Source of the DNA: Adlercreutzia agrestimuris
Lineage (GTDB): Bacteria > Actinomycetota > Coriobacteriia > Coriobacteriales > Eggerthellaceae
Reading direction: 5' to 3'
DNA length: 64,000 nucleotides
NCBI RefSeq assembly: GCF_943193125.1
Contig: NZ_CALPCX010000001.1
Location: 558,001 to 622,000 of the forward strand
The notes below the pieces were generated by a model. The model saw nothing but the letters and a program-made list of their open reading frames with translations, had not been told where the DNA came from and ran no database searches. Both the position numbers and the translations under genes were made by a program. This document shows, in pieces, positions 8,901 through 23,900 of this stretch; position 1 is the stretch's first letter; each line of letters starts with the position of its first letter.

Positions 8901-11900
8901 GTTACTAATTTATGGCGTCCTGCTTTGTGGGACAAATATAACTACATGGTCTACAAGGTTGAAACAACTAACACCTCAAGTTCAGTTGATACCTTGGTTG
9001 ACTTGCTTGACTATTCGTTCATGGTCACCAATGACTCACGTGGTGGCGGCGGTGTTCGTCAAGAAGACATCATGACCTGGAATGCTAATGGCACCCCGAA
9101 CAACAACTTCTCACCGGACTACCCAGGTGAGCTTATTGGTAAACCTAACCAGGGCGGCATCTTGATTTATGATGCAACTGACTGGACTGATGATATTTGG
9201 GAAACCATTGATATTGACAAGTTCTCCAATGCTGAAGAATTGGGCTTGAAGCCGCTGTCGTACTTTACCGGCGGCATGGACGGTCGTTTCTCGTTTAAGA
9301 TTCCTTCAGAACGCGGTGGTAAGCTGACGCCTGATGCTTATGACGAAGATGGCAATCTCATCGCAGACAACCATGATCACTTCACCATGGTTATTGCCGT
9401 ACCTTATACCACCAACATCCAGCCGTTTACGATGGGTGGCAAAAAGGTATATCCCTACGTAGACTTTGCTACATCGTCCACGGTGTATTTCGGCGGTCGT
9501 GGCCTGAATGGTTATTCTTGGACCAAACAGCTGAGCAATAGTGATACGTTTGTTGAGCCAGTTAATAATGTAGAAGTCACCAAAGAGGCTTACAACTACA
9601 ATGCAAAACGCTGGATGGGAACCGGCCAAGACGCTTATGATCGTGTGGGCTATCTGTCTTCATATCGTTTGCGTAATTTGAAAGTTACGGGCAATATGCC
9701 CATTTCTGGTCAAGATCTTGATGTGCCTTATGGTGCAACACTTGATGACGATCTGCCAGCAAGCTGGGAGCCGGTAAGCATTGACTTCAGGATTGAAAAA
9801 GAATTGCCGGATCCAGATGATCCCTATCCGGACAATCGCTCGGTTGATGACATCATGCGCGATTGGCTCTATCTTGACGGCGGCCTTGTTCAATTTGAGG
9901 CAACAAATGCTCGTGGTCAAAAGTCATGGGTGACGCTTTCTGCTGCACCTGTCAAGATTGATAGTGGCGTTAACGGCAATACCGAATATGCTGTTTGGCG
10001 TGTTGGTGGTGCAACTGCCGCAAATGGCATTGCAGCACAACTTGAGCAGCAAGGTGTTTCTGCGAAGCCGCGCAACTCTCTTATTGCAAAACCTGTGTTG
10101 ACGTTTACTGGTAACATGCGATTCTTGATGGCAAAAGAGATCCATCAAAATCAAACCATGCCAGGTGAGATTACGGTAAACGGCATTATGCGTGCACCGT
10201 CAAGTGATGGCGTTTCTGGTCGCTTTACTAATTCAGTGCAGCCATTCTTTGGTCGCAAGCAATGGGCAGTACCGGTAGGAAATGACGGTAACAAGTATTA
10301 CAGCTCAAAACAAACTGGCGCTGAATCTCAGGCTCACTTGGTTGCAATTGGTCCTGTTGTTCCAACAGTACAAGCCTATTCTTATGACAAGCTTGGCCAA
10401 ATATGGTCACCGCTGAACGGTACCGTCAATGCGCCATTGAATAATCCGCGCAATGGTTATGTCTTTAACCTCAGCAATCCTAACCCGTCCATGATTGAAC
10501 CGGGTACCTTCTCAACTTCGGCAGTCAAGTTTGATACCAGCAATGGTGTGCGTGGCTTTGAAGCTGAGTATGTCATGGTTTCTGCGGGACTTTTGGCAAA
10601 GAGTGATATTACCGAGCTTCGCCTCTATAGTTATCAGACGGGGTCAAGTTCGCCACAAATTAGGTTATCTGCATCTGATTTGACGCGCTATCTGGTGGAT
10701 GCAAGTGGCTCTACACCTGCTGGTGGTACGTTTGATCCTTCGCTTGAAGGCAACATTTTGATACCTACCTCTATTTTGGGCAAAGATCGTTTGTTCCTGC
10801 GTTTAGAGGTTGACTTTGACACCTTTGAAGGTGGCGTTGCTACTGCCCCGAATGCAACAGATGCCTTTGTTGCGCTGCATGGTTTGTCCTCTTTCACGGG
10901 CGAACAACCAATCACGGGTACGTTTACAACGAAATATAGTGGTTCAAACGTTCAGCGCTCTAGCAATGCAACAGCAAAACTCTCTGTTTTGCCGGCGCGT
11001 CCTTATGTAGATGCTGCTCCTATTGAGACTGCATACAATCCACCGTTCGGTGGTCGTGGTTCTACCTATGAAGTACCACTTGGACAGCTTGAGCAAGGAT
11101 GGTTGTTCCATTTAGGTGATACAACCTCAACTAAGATTGAACCAGGTAAGTTTTCAACTACCCCTATTACGGCACATGTACATAATGGTGCGTTGCGTGG
11201 TTTTAACACTCAGTCTGTCACTATGAGCAAAGATCTGTTCACAAAGGCAGAGGTTACATCACTTACGCTTTACTACACCGATGTTGCCGGTAATGTTTCT
11301 TCCGTTACGCTTAATCACGACACCACTGTCGGAGCCGATGAGTTTGCTCCGTATTTGGTTGATACAGCAGGCAAGACTGCTGCGGGTGGTACCTATGATC
11401 CTTCGATGGAGGGAAGCTATATCTTCCCCTCAAGCGTGTGGGGTGACGAATACTTCTCGCATCTTGAGTTTAGCTTTGATACCTTCGCTGGCGATACAGC
11501 AGTTGTACGTGGTGGCGGCAGCTATGTTGCCATCTACGGCGCATCAACTGAAGTAGGAACCCATTCTGTAACGGGTAAACTTGAAACACAATATGGCGAC
11601 CCGCCAATGGAACAGTCAGGAAGTTCTACCGCAACGCTTCGTGTGCTTAATGCTGATCCGCTTGTACAAGCGTACGCATTTGACAAGCGGGGAGCTTCTA
11701 TGTCTGCTGTCAATAGTGGTGTTTCGGCTCCGCTTGCTATGAATCGCTCGGGATACGTTTTCCGTTTGCTCAACCGCAATAACGCAACGTTCAAACCGGG
11801 TCTGTTCTCAACGGGCAACATTCCCTTTGAAAATGACGAAAACGGAAATCCGAAGGGCTTCGAGACAAGCCATGTAGTGATTTCTCGCAAGTACCTTGAA

Positions 11901-14900
11901 GACGCTACTATTAATAAAGTAGAGCTGTATTCACTGGATCCGGCTAACTCACCGGTTACCTTGACGCGCAAGGATCTTGATCAATACATCGTCAAGTCAA
12001 CAGATACCGCTTTGATTGATAAGTACGGAGCTGACTCCATCGGATGCGCTGTTATCCCTGCAAGCGTTTGGGGTAACTACTACTTCCAGCGTATTGTTAT
12101 TGACTTTGAAGATATGGGTGAAGAGAAAGCAACTACGCTGGCTGATGATGTCTACGTAGCACTTTTTGGTACGCCAACTTTGGTGGGAACGCGTACCGCT
12201 TCTGCTACCTTGCAGTCCACCCATGGAACACTTGACAAGAGCTCAACAGGAACCTCGTGGTTAAACGTTACAACTATTAATCCGAAGATTGGTGTGAACT
12301 CATATTGGACTAAAGATAACGGCGCTCAAAATGATGGCGAAAACACCATGGTGCCGTATCGTTGGGGCGAAAACACCGCGCATGAAGCTGTTTGGTTTAG
12401 GTACTATCTGCAAAACGACACCGAGTCTTCAGCTGACGAAGTGGCATTTGATATGGTCATGGATGAGTTGTCTTATAACGCAAAAGGCAACTTGCGCGGC
12501 TTCGTTGCAACTGAGTTGCGTATTCCTGGATTTAGCGAAGACCCTGATAATGCAGGTGCATATATTCATACCTCAGGTAAGATTGATGGCATTGAGATCT
12601 ATGATATCGACGACAACAAAGTTGCTGATATCGACATGGCAACACTTGCTTCTACTTATTTAGATAAGACAACTGGTCAGTTGTCATTGCCGCTTGATAA
12701 ACTCAAGAACGTAGCTGACGTTAAGCGTATTCGCCTTCGTTATGCAACACTGAATCCGTTCGTTAAAGACGACAAGACCCTTTATACCTATGTATATGGC
12801 AAAGTTGAAACGCATGGCGCATGGGTGAATCGCGATTCTGGTTATAACTGGACGCATGCTCTTTACAATCAGCACTACACGCGCTCAACGGCAAACTTCA
12901 CGCCGCTTAATGATAACTATGGTTCAAGCGTTTCGCGTACCGCAAACTATCGTCTGCATATTGGCTGGTTTGCATGGGCATCCTCATCTAACGCCTTCAA
13001 GGCAGCTGCTTCACTTCCGACGACAACAACTGACACCAAGGCAGCACGCGTTGAGGTTGGTATTGATCAGGATAACGTAGGCTATGATTTTGCTATTCGC
13101 AACAACACTGACTCTCGTTCAGATGAAAATACTATTACGTTCAACGTTGATTCAGTAAGCAACAAAGAGGTTGCTCCTGGTGTTGCTGTTCACGGTTATA
13201 AGGCAAAGACCTTTACCTTTGATGAAGCGTTAACCAAGATGGGCACCAATGCCGACGGTACCTCTACGTTCAAGCAGTTGGCATTTAGCTTTATGAATCC
13301 GCTGACAGGAACAACGTCAGCTACGCCGGATGTTGTTATCGCGTTGGCAGATTTGGCGAAGTATCAGCAAGCTGATGGTACTTACAAATTTGATCTTGAA
13401 AGTGGTGTGTTTGCTCCATTTGCAACGAGTCATTTAGCTAATGTTGTAGCAAGCTACGACACCATTGATCCGTGGTATGAAGGCATCACGCTGCATGCAT
13501 CAACGCGAGGTGTTTCCGATTGGTATGACACAGCATCTCCTTTGTATGTACACGGTCCAGACGTTAATGGTAATTACACCAACTCAAACCCCAATCCGGT
13601 AACTTATTTGCGCTTGACCATGGTAGGTCGTCAAACGGGTCCCGAAGACGGCAGCGCAACAACTTCTCAGTATCCTGAGCTTTCCGTTCCGCGTCCTGGC
13701 TTGCATGTTCGCACGCATGCTCAGTACGTTGAAGTAACAGAAGGCAATCAAGGTAATATTGTTGGAAATGACGACAATGCGCGTACGCATTTGGCAGTTC
13801 CTTATGACCGCGACTTCGTCATGTGGGCAGAGTTCTGGAATAGCTCCGGCTACTCAACGCTTGACGATGTGGACATGGACACTTCGCTCTACCTTGCTCG
13901 TGAGACAGGCATTATCACCGACCAAGGTGGTGCCACCACGACTGCATGGACCGGCTTCCATACCACAAAGGTCACTATCACCAATGATTTGATTACCAAG
14001 TATGAGAATCCCGGCAACATTATGTTGTATGGTGCGGCGGACTCCGACACCACAACGTCGCTTAAGGCAACTTTGACTCCTGTTAAAGATGTTAGTGGCG
14101 AAGTGACCGGTTGGAAAGCGCCCGATGGTTCTGTTATTAACCGTGAAGCCAATGGCAACATGGTTATTACCGAGGCTCAAATGCGCAGCTGGGGTATCCA
14201 CCATCTGTCGCGTTTTAACCTCTATAGCTGGAAAGACATGAACCGCGCAGGAAGCCAAAATGTGAACGCTCAACGCGTTATCTTTGATGGCTTCGCAGAC
14301 GCCGCTCTTGGTTCAGAGCGCGTGTTTATCACGGCAACGGGTACCAACCATCTTCGTGGTATTCGCGAAAACTTGCCGAGTGACCACAATCACCAGTATC
14401 AAGTTTCACGCAAAGATGATACGTGCATTTTGATGTCAAAGATGTTCTTTGATGCTACATCGCGTGCTGCCTACAACGACGGCGGAGCAAATCGTTTTGA
14501 TAAGTGGTCATACACCACAGATCCATGCCACCGTCATTATTGGTATGTGGGCACCGAGCCTGATACGCGTCTTGATGTTGGATACAAGACTCAGGCATCG
14601 TTCACGTTTGACTTTAGACAGAACAACAACAACTCAATTGAAAGTGCGTGCCACCTTGACCAAAGCTATGTAAATTATCAAACGCTTGATGGTCGCACAT
14701 ATAATACGGCAGCAAATCTTGAGGTTGTACAGAGCATTCCTTCAGACAACTTCGACGCATATTATGTGCGCGTACATCGCTATGCCTTGAACTATCTCAA
14801 CTCCATCACGGTCTATTATGGAGATGGCACAAGCTTCACCATTGATAAAGCTACCATTCAGATGGCGGGTCTCAATTCGGTGGAGACCGATAGTGCGGGC

Positions 14901-17900
14901 AATTCGCAGTTCATGCGTTTGAATTTGCTATACAAGGAAAATGGTCAGCATAAACCTAACTTCGACACTACCGCCGCAGGTAAGCAATATGCCTACAAAG
15001 ATGCCTTTAGTGCATATGACCAGGCTAATGAGCCGTTGGTAGGGGATCGCGTTACTACTATTGTTTACAACTTAGACATCAACCAGGCACAATACGCTGC
15101 TGATGCTGCTGATGGTTCTAAGCGTGCAAACCAGACTGACTTCGGCACCTGGTATAACTATGCAAATCCGGCTGTTGACTCATTTGAGGTAACCGGTCGT
15201 CTGTATCGTCCCAAAGAAGATATCTATTGCACGACAAACGTGAAGATGCGCATTGGTGGCGAGCATTCTGCAACGAAGCGTCCGGGCGCTGTTGCTGTTC
15301 AGCGTTATGATTCTGGCGATAGCCATGATGACCATCGTTCAATCTTTGGCTATCAGGACTATCATGATACCCACGGGTATTATCACAGCCATGAAGCACA
15401 TAAGATGCGCCACCTTATGACCAGCGCTCGCATGAGTGCTCGTGAGTCGGCGGTCTTTACCCGTAAAGGCGTGCATGAAAACTTCACCGAGGGCAACGAT
15501 GGTGACGAGAGCTTGCGCTTTGCGTCTGATCAACACTATTCAGTTTCTTTCTACCGCCTCTATGAACCGTATGGTTATTCGGGCGGTTGGGAAGTAGACG
15601 AATTCTCGGGCAAGATCAGTTTTGCCGACCAGGCCATCTTGCGCGACACCATGCCAGTGTGTGAGCCAGACCCTGAGCTGCAATACTACGGCTTCCTTTC
15701 AACTGGTATGCAAATGATCAATCGCACCAATGGCGAAGACTTGCTGCCGCATGTGAAGAAGGTCGTCTTTAATCTTCGCAAATACACGCTCAATGCAGAT
15801 GGTAAGACCTATTCAACTTCCACGCGTCAAGTAACTCTTGATCGTGCTCAGTTGGGAATTGACACTGCAATTGCAAATAATACAGGTGTCTATATTTACT
15901 TTGAGCGTCCAAATGAAGATCCTGCAACCGAGCTGCAAAACTACGGTTTGAACAAGTGCGTCAAACTGGCATTGGACGAAAACGAATTCGTAGTGAACTA
16001 TGACATCGTGATGCAGAACTTTGGCGGCGACATTGACCACACCAAAGAAACGGGACGTGGTTATACGCCCAATCGTAATATGGGTAACGCAGACCGCGAT
16101 GTCTATGTTTACGGACGTCCTTATACCTATAAGAATCAGAAGCCGACCACGCTTGCAGACTCAACGAATACGTCATTTACCTATGGTCATAATTATCTGA
16201 CAGGTTTATATGATGATGAAAACCCAACGGTTCTGAACTGGGGTAACTACTACAACGAGCATTCAACCGATCAAGCCTATATGATGGGTTATCTCATTCC
16301 GTATGGTTACAACACCTCAATTCAGCGCTATAACAACGACAGCTCTATTGGAAGCTTAGTTGATTATGCAACGAACAATTTGACTCCTGCATCTGAGACG
16401 TTTGAGGTGCGTTTCCAGAACATCTCGGATCGTAACCCCGGCAAAGATGACCAATATCGTGCTTCGCATATTAGTGCGGTGGGACTGCAAACAACCACCT
16501 CAAGCTACTTCCGTATGCAGCATGTGTATGTACCGCGTGAGCTGGTGCCCGGAGACGCACAAAGTGATCCGGATTGGATGTTGCTTAAGAAGTTCACCTT
16601 TACCTTTAATGGCCAAACCGTATCGGTTGACTGGAAAGACTTGGTGGCAACGGGTGTTGTTTCTGCCGAGCCTCTGACCACAGGTAAATATGTTGGTTGC
16701 TACGAGGTTGACCTTGAGCGTTATCTGCGTGAGCAGTTAGTGGCTGGTAATATCACCTTGCGCACCTATACTGCAGTATCTGCTACCAACATGATTGATG
16801 GCTTTGCTCCTGATATTGCAACGGTTAACTTGACCTATGTTGATACGCGCATTGCAACATTGGCGCTTGAATTTGAATCACCCAATGCACAACGTGCAAA
16901 ACCTGAGACAATGCTTGACTCAGGTCAATGGTTGGCAGCAGACAGAAATAATACTTCGGGCAATGGTCGCAATTTCGCCTTTGCTTATGACGGCGTATAT
17001 GCTGACCGTACCGTGGATGATTTCAAGAATGCTACAGCAACAACTGCTACTGACTTGAATGCGGGCAATTGGAACGAAACTTCAACCCCATCATTTGGTA
17101 AGCAAGGTCAGGCATTCAGCCAGATTACGAGCACCGAGACGTTGAGCATTGTGCCGAACTCTATCAAGACGAAAGACCCGAACCACAACGTATTAACGGG
17201 CAACTCGCTTGACTGGTATGCACAGGATTATCTGAACCATCGCTTGGCTTCCATGGAAACCTCTATGGTTCGCGGCAAGACCGTAAATCTCAACGGCACG
17301 AACACCAAGATCTTTGCCTACGATGCTGACGATACTGACATCTCGTCACCGTTTAGCTTTGATCCTGATTCAAATGCTGTACAAACAGGTGTGCCTGATG
17401 GTGGCCTTTATGCGGGCGACTACATTGAGTACACCTTATACGTTGGTGCGCAGGCGGGTTCGGCATTGCCGCTTGAACATGTGGATGCTCGCTTCCAGGT
17501 GCCGCGCGGCCAGCGCATTGTCGGTTGGGAAGTAGCGAAAGCACAAGATGCTGACGGCAAGTGGTATGAGCGCAACACGACCGGTTATGACGTAATTGCA
17601 CAGATTGGCAACGCTGATCTGACGGTTATGCGTGATGCGCCACAACAAGTGGACATGTCTCGCGTAGACAACCCGGCACATGCAACAGATCCGACCGAGC
17701 CCGAAACCATTGAAGAGTACAACAACAACCGCGCGCTTGTATTCAACATTGGTCAGGACAAGTGGGACGAAAACGGCAAGATTACTGATCCGGAAACGCG
17801 TCAGTTTGCAGCTGGTGAAGGCGTATACATTCGCGTCATTACGCAGATGACTTCTGAGCTGGGATCAGATGCCTATGATGCAGCGGAAAATTCGCCGTTT

Positions 17901-20900
17901 ACGAATGACTCGCCAGTATATCAAGATGCTCGCTTGCAGGCGGACTTCTATGCAGTTTCTGCTCCGATGCATGGCTTCTTGCAGTACCGCATTCCCGGTG
18001 GCGGCGACAACAATCATGATGTATTCGTTACGCAAGCTGATGGCGGTCTTGAGCACGTGCAGTACTGGCGTGGTATGACGTCGGCTTGTGGTAAGACGCA
18101 GTTTGGTGCGCATGACTATTCATTCGTGCGCTTCTACAACCATGGTTATGACCGTGTTCGTGGTGGGGATAATCACCGCGATGACACCACAGTAGCCATC
18201 AACTTTACTGGCGTTGACCGTTACGGCAATTTGCCGCGTACCGACGGCGAAACAGCTCAATATACCGTTCGTGGTATCAAGAACCCGACATTCCATACCA
18301 CCGATATTACGGTGACGGCACGTTTCTACGACAGCCAGGGACGTCAAGTTTTTGAGATGACCGATACGCCGAAATTGGCAAATGGCACTTCGAGTGTTCG
18401 TAAAGACGCCAATGGCAAGCCTATTGATCTGTGCTATCCGTCAACGTTGCCCGACAGCGTAAATCTCAATGGCACGGGTGCAGCAAATCAGCGTCCTGAC
18501 ATCTTTATTGAGTACTACGATTCCAAGGCAATGAAGCAAGATGGAACGATGGGTGATTGGGTTGACTATAAGACCCTCATGGCGAATAATGCCGCGCGCC
18601 CGCAAGAGCCCTCTGATGAAGGTTATTACGAGAATGCTAACCCGTTCCGTACCGTCATGGCCATTCGCTGGACCTACTATGACGTACCTGCAACGGCAAC
18701 TGCTTCTAATACCAACACTGCTTTTGCGCTTGATGATGTAGCGCTTGTCGGTGTTGGTCGTTATCAGAATGTCCGCACCAATGGTGAGCTGGATGAGTCT
18801 TGGCAGTCAGCTCAAGGCTTCCCCATTGACGTAGCCTATACGCATCGTCATCATGAGCAAACTGCGCTTGATTTCTACAATGCCACCACTGATGCAGACG
18901 CGGGCGGCCTGGTACGCGGTGATGCGGTTGAGCATGGCGTCATTAAGACCAAGCAAGACGAAAACAACTCCACCACGTTGCGCGTGTATCGTCGTACGCC
19001 GGTTATCCGCTTCCAGAATCAAGTCTTCCAGACTGAATCTCAGGTTGAGGCAACGAATGCACGCACGTGGGATGCGGCACAAAAAACGGGCTATATCCCT
19101 GGTGAGCAGTTCTGGTACAAAGATACGCTGTGGAACCTGCCAAAGGGTACCAATGGCGCCATGGATATTGAGGGTGAAATTTACAATCCCGTCTTCTACG
19201 AGCGCATCCCTGTTGACTATCTCAAGGCAGCTGACGGATCTACCATTGATGCGGCTTATCTTGAGGCACATCTGCAAGGAAACGTTCGCTGGTTAGACAA
19301 AGACGGCAATGACGTTTCTGCCGATCGTTTGCGCGGCATGAAACTGCAAGTTACGCAGGTGCCGTATAGCGAAGCGCCGCAGTATGCAAGCGACTTCGGT
19401 GGCATGATGAATTACACGTCCACGCAAATGGGTTATACCAACACCCGTCGTGGTAAGCCGTTTGCGGATATGAACCCCACCGCTTCAGGCGTGAGCGAAC
19501 AAACCGAGTTTGCACTCTTCCGCATTGAGTGGGTTGCCGATCCGTCTGCTGATGTATCCGGTTCAGTTGTGCCTCCTGGACGCGAAGAAGTTTCTCCGGT
19601 TGACCTGGTAGTGCCAGGAACCACCTGCGTTGAAGTGGGCGACACTATTGAGCTGTGGTTTGATGTAACCGCTGCCATTGATGGTTTGCCGCAGGTTTAC
19701 AACATGCTGTCAGCTCAGAAGTCAGGTACGGCAGGAAAAGAGCCGGCATACTTCCCCCGTGTTGGTGAGTACTGGACTGACTATGAGTATCAGTATTACA
19801 ACGACTGGGCTGGTGCATCCGGCGCCAACCCGTTTGGTGCGGCAAACTATGGCTTTAGCGGCTTGGTAAATGTTGAAGGAGCGCTTCGCCTGAGCACCGA
19901 AGGAGTGCTCATGGATATGGATTCGCTCTTGCATGAATCCGCGTTTACAGCTGATAGGCCTAAGAATACTGATCGCTGGGAGATGTTTGATGGTTCGCTG
20001 TCATTTATTCCCGGTTCACAAGATAATGTAGATGGCTCTTACACCTATAACAACCGCGGCAATGCAGGCAACCTCGGTGTATATCTGGATGAAGACGTTA
20101 AGACGTCGCGCTTCGTGCAATACATTCGTTATACGCCAGTTCGACCGGCTGGTGCTGCTGAGTTGGTGGCAAACGACCTGCCGCAGGACGTGTACTTTGT
20201 CACGTATCAAAACTATGCCAACAATTACAACTTCGGCAACACGTGGGGTCGTGACTATTATCGCTATGTCACCAAACCACGTACGATGGGCGAGCTCAAA
20301 TCAACGGTTGACGAAAATGGCGTAACTCGTCAGACCCGTTGGGGATCAACCACCCCGTTGGTATGGAGCCAGACGCGTTTGCACTTGCAGAAGGCATGGT
20401 TGGCAACGTCTTCAGAGATGGTGCCTGATGCCTCTACCAACAACTACATGGCTCAGCGTCAGTACTTAAATGGTCGCGATGCTACGAAGTGGTGGTATGA
20501 GAGCAACTACTACGGAAACAATGTGGCTGCTTGCATCTATCGCGATCATCGTGGCGTCATCTACGGACAGTACAACTCAACGCTTGAATACAACCAGGAT
20601 TACACATCCAGGTTGCAGGCGTACAACTATGGTGACCGTAATGTGGATGGTGTTGAGTTTACCTATATCATGCCGCGCGGTACCGAGCCTAAGCTTGATG
20701 CTGACGGCAATGTGCAAGTAAGCGCTGGCGTCCTTGCTAATGTTGGTGGTCCGAGCGGATATGGCGCAACGCCTACAACAAGCGATAGCTATGCAGCCAT
20801 TGATCCGGATCTCATTGATGTCGAAATTATTCAGACACCATACGGTCCGTATCAAGGCTATGATGCGCCCAGTGATTCGCAGAATCCTGCTGATTGGCGC

Positions 20901-23900
20901 AACGGTTTGCAGATTGCTAATACAACAAATGGTGACAAGTCATCTGATGTAACCACCTCAACGTATACGTCAATCACTTCGGCTTCTACAAGCAACCAGA
21001 CGCAGGATTATGTTGAAAGCTCGCAGCCGTGGGTTCTCAAGATTACTGTTCGCCAAAGCCTGGGCAAGTGGTTTGGCCGCAACATTGACGGTACGCCGGA
21101 TGATGCTGCAACGCTGGTGAACTCGGCTGACCCTGATACGTATTCAGGTATGGCTGGTTATAAGATTCGCGTTGACATTGCCTCGCATGTATTTGCTAAT
21201 AACCTCTCTTCAATGTGGTATGACCGCGTGCTCACGCGCCCGGTTGATACGCGCGAAGTAAGTGGTGCAGATACTTCTGCTGGTGAGCTTCCTTCAAAAT
21301 CTTCGGCTTACTACCAGGTTTACGACTTGGATCATTACGAAGGCCGTGAGGTCACCGAAAACCGTGGTCATACTGGTGCTTATAGCATGGATCTCCAACC
21401 GTTTGGCATGGACTATAAGTGGATGCTGCGCGAATGGCATGCAGGAAATTATGGCCGTGAGAATTTGGATCACCGCTATGACCTTGCTTATGGTTCGCCG
21501 AGCATGCCTTCAGTTAATGGACGTACGGTACTCAACAATACGGTTCAGGCAACCTCATCCACACCTGCTGGTGTTAAGGTGGCTGATTCGGATACGGTAA
21601 ATTGGAACTTGGCTTATAAGGGTGAAGGTTCCACGACCGCAGATGGTGGCGCCATCTACGCACAAACTGGTACACGTGCACAACAACGTACTCCGTTTGT
21701 ACGCGTGTGGAATTCAATTGGTGCTGATGGTGTGAGCGAAGACGCGTCTTCGTACTACCTTGAGTCTGAAGGTGATAGGCGTCAACTCAACGTTCATATT
21801 GAGAATCGTTATTGGTGGAATGACCTGGCACTTGATGTCAACCACATCAACCGCAACGATTACAATTCATGGGGTTATAACGAGATCCACAATCACACCT
21901 ATGCCATCAACGGTGGTTCAATGGGTACACTTGTGATGCCTACGGTTACGGTGGTTCTCCCAGAAAACATTGTGCCGGTACATCATGCAACAGGTAAACC
22001 TTATGATATGAAGCCTGATGTTGAGCAGGCTATGGATGTTGCTGACTGGAATGTCGTTTATGCTGACGACGCGAAGGCGTCATCACGCGAAAAGCTCTCG
22101 GATGCTCACAATGAGTCCGATACGCAAAAGACGGCTGACTTCGATGCAACTGTCACCTATGAGAAGGTAACCGCTGAAAGTGGTGATACGGATTATCGCT
22201 TCGTGGTTCGCTTCACAGCTAATGGCACCTATACCAATGGTGATGTGGCAAACGAGCAGCGCATCCGCACAAATGAGATGGATACGTTTAAGCTTGAAAT
22301 CATGTCATTGGGTGAAAGCCGTCAGAACGACAACGAAGGAAATCGTCTTGAAACGACACGTTCGTACGAAAACATTCGTACCTTTGTTTCGTCTAAGATG
22401 GGTGGCTTCCAATATATTACTGACGACCAGATTGCAAACAATCCTTACACCGTTGGTTCACGTGCGGCGTACCGTCACATTGGCGGCGCTGCCGACGACC
22501 AACGTTTAGATGCACGCAAGACCTACCTTGCAACCTATCGTTCGGGCTATTCTGAGTACTGGAATACCAACGAGCACATCACATCAAGCTACGATCAAAT
22601 TGCTCAATGGCAACGTGAGGGTCATACCTTCTATATGGCAGGCGTGATTCCGTATGACTATATTGATGACGGTACTGCAACCATGGATCGTGTTCAGAAC
22701 AACTGGTTGCCTGGTTATCAGCGTCGTTATAGTGAAACCGATGGCGGTCTTGACGATGTGAATAATACGCTGTTCAACGCAGGTCTTAATGTGGAAGACT
22801 ATCGCTTCCGCCCCAGTCTGGCGTTGACCGCTCAATCAACATATGGCCTCAATGAGAATAATGCGGTACGCACCGTTGAGAAATTCGCCCGCAACGATAC
22901 GGGTGAAACGGCAAGCCGTGTTGACGGTGGTGTAGTTTCCACGTTGAAGCTGCGTACGAAGTACCCCAACGTTATCTCGGGTTATGAGGTAGAAATAGGT
23001 CAAGGAGACAATGGCTCGCAGCCTACGGCTACGGGTACGGGTGCTACGCGCGTTAAGAACTCTAATGGCACGTATTCATATCAGGTACTGGACAATGATG
23101 GTGGTAAGACGGGTGCTGCAAGCAAGAGCTTGGAGTATGGTGATGCTGTTTGGTTCGCATCGTCTATCTACAATGTTAAAGCGCCAACTTCCACCAACCC
23201 TGCTGGTTACTACAACGGCATGAATGTTGTTGCGCGTGCAGGTTCGGTAAAGCATGCCCGCCAGGTATATGCATTGCATTTGCCCAAGCAGGTAACGTTC
23301 TATAATGATCAGCCGCTCACCACAGAGAATTGCGACGATTATGTGGGCGACGATTATCAGTTCCTTGTAGAGTGGACACACACGCCGCGTGGTTCGACAA
23401 CGCCTATTAAAGAAACGTTCACGCCAAAAGAGCTTATTGAGCAAGGTTGGACAGTGAACTTCTTAACGCAACCTGATTATTCAGCAAATAACTTTACTGA
23501 CGGCGACTATGGTAAGCCCGATGCTGATGATCCGCTGGATGTTGTGCCAGCAGGTGCGGCTTTGAAGAGCAAGTCGCATGAAGGCGAAGTGGTTGTCATT
23601 GAGATTGCACCGCCTGACGACGCAACAGACGAAGAGTTTGAGCGCTATGACTCTATGATTGAGGCGTTCTGGGAAGGTGTTCGTTGTGACGGCTACTTTG
23701 GCGTTGGCGATGTCATGACTGTTAAGATTAAGACGCGTATTGACAACTTGGGCTCTGAAGACAGCGCTCTTGATGACGCAAAGACCAATTACGAAGAAGC
23801 GCTCAAGCAGATTCGCACGTGGGATGGTGGTACCTCCCAGGCATATTTGACGCTGCACGACATGAAGATGGCGTGGCTTGACCCTGATTGTCCGGTTGCT

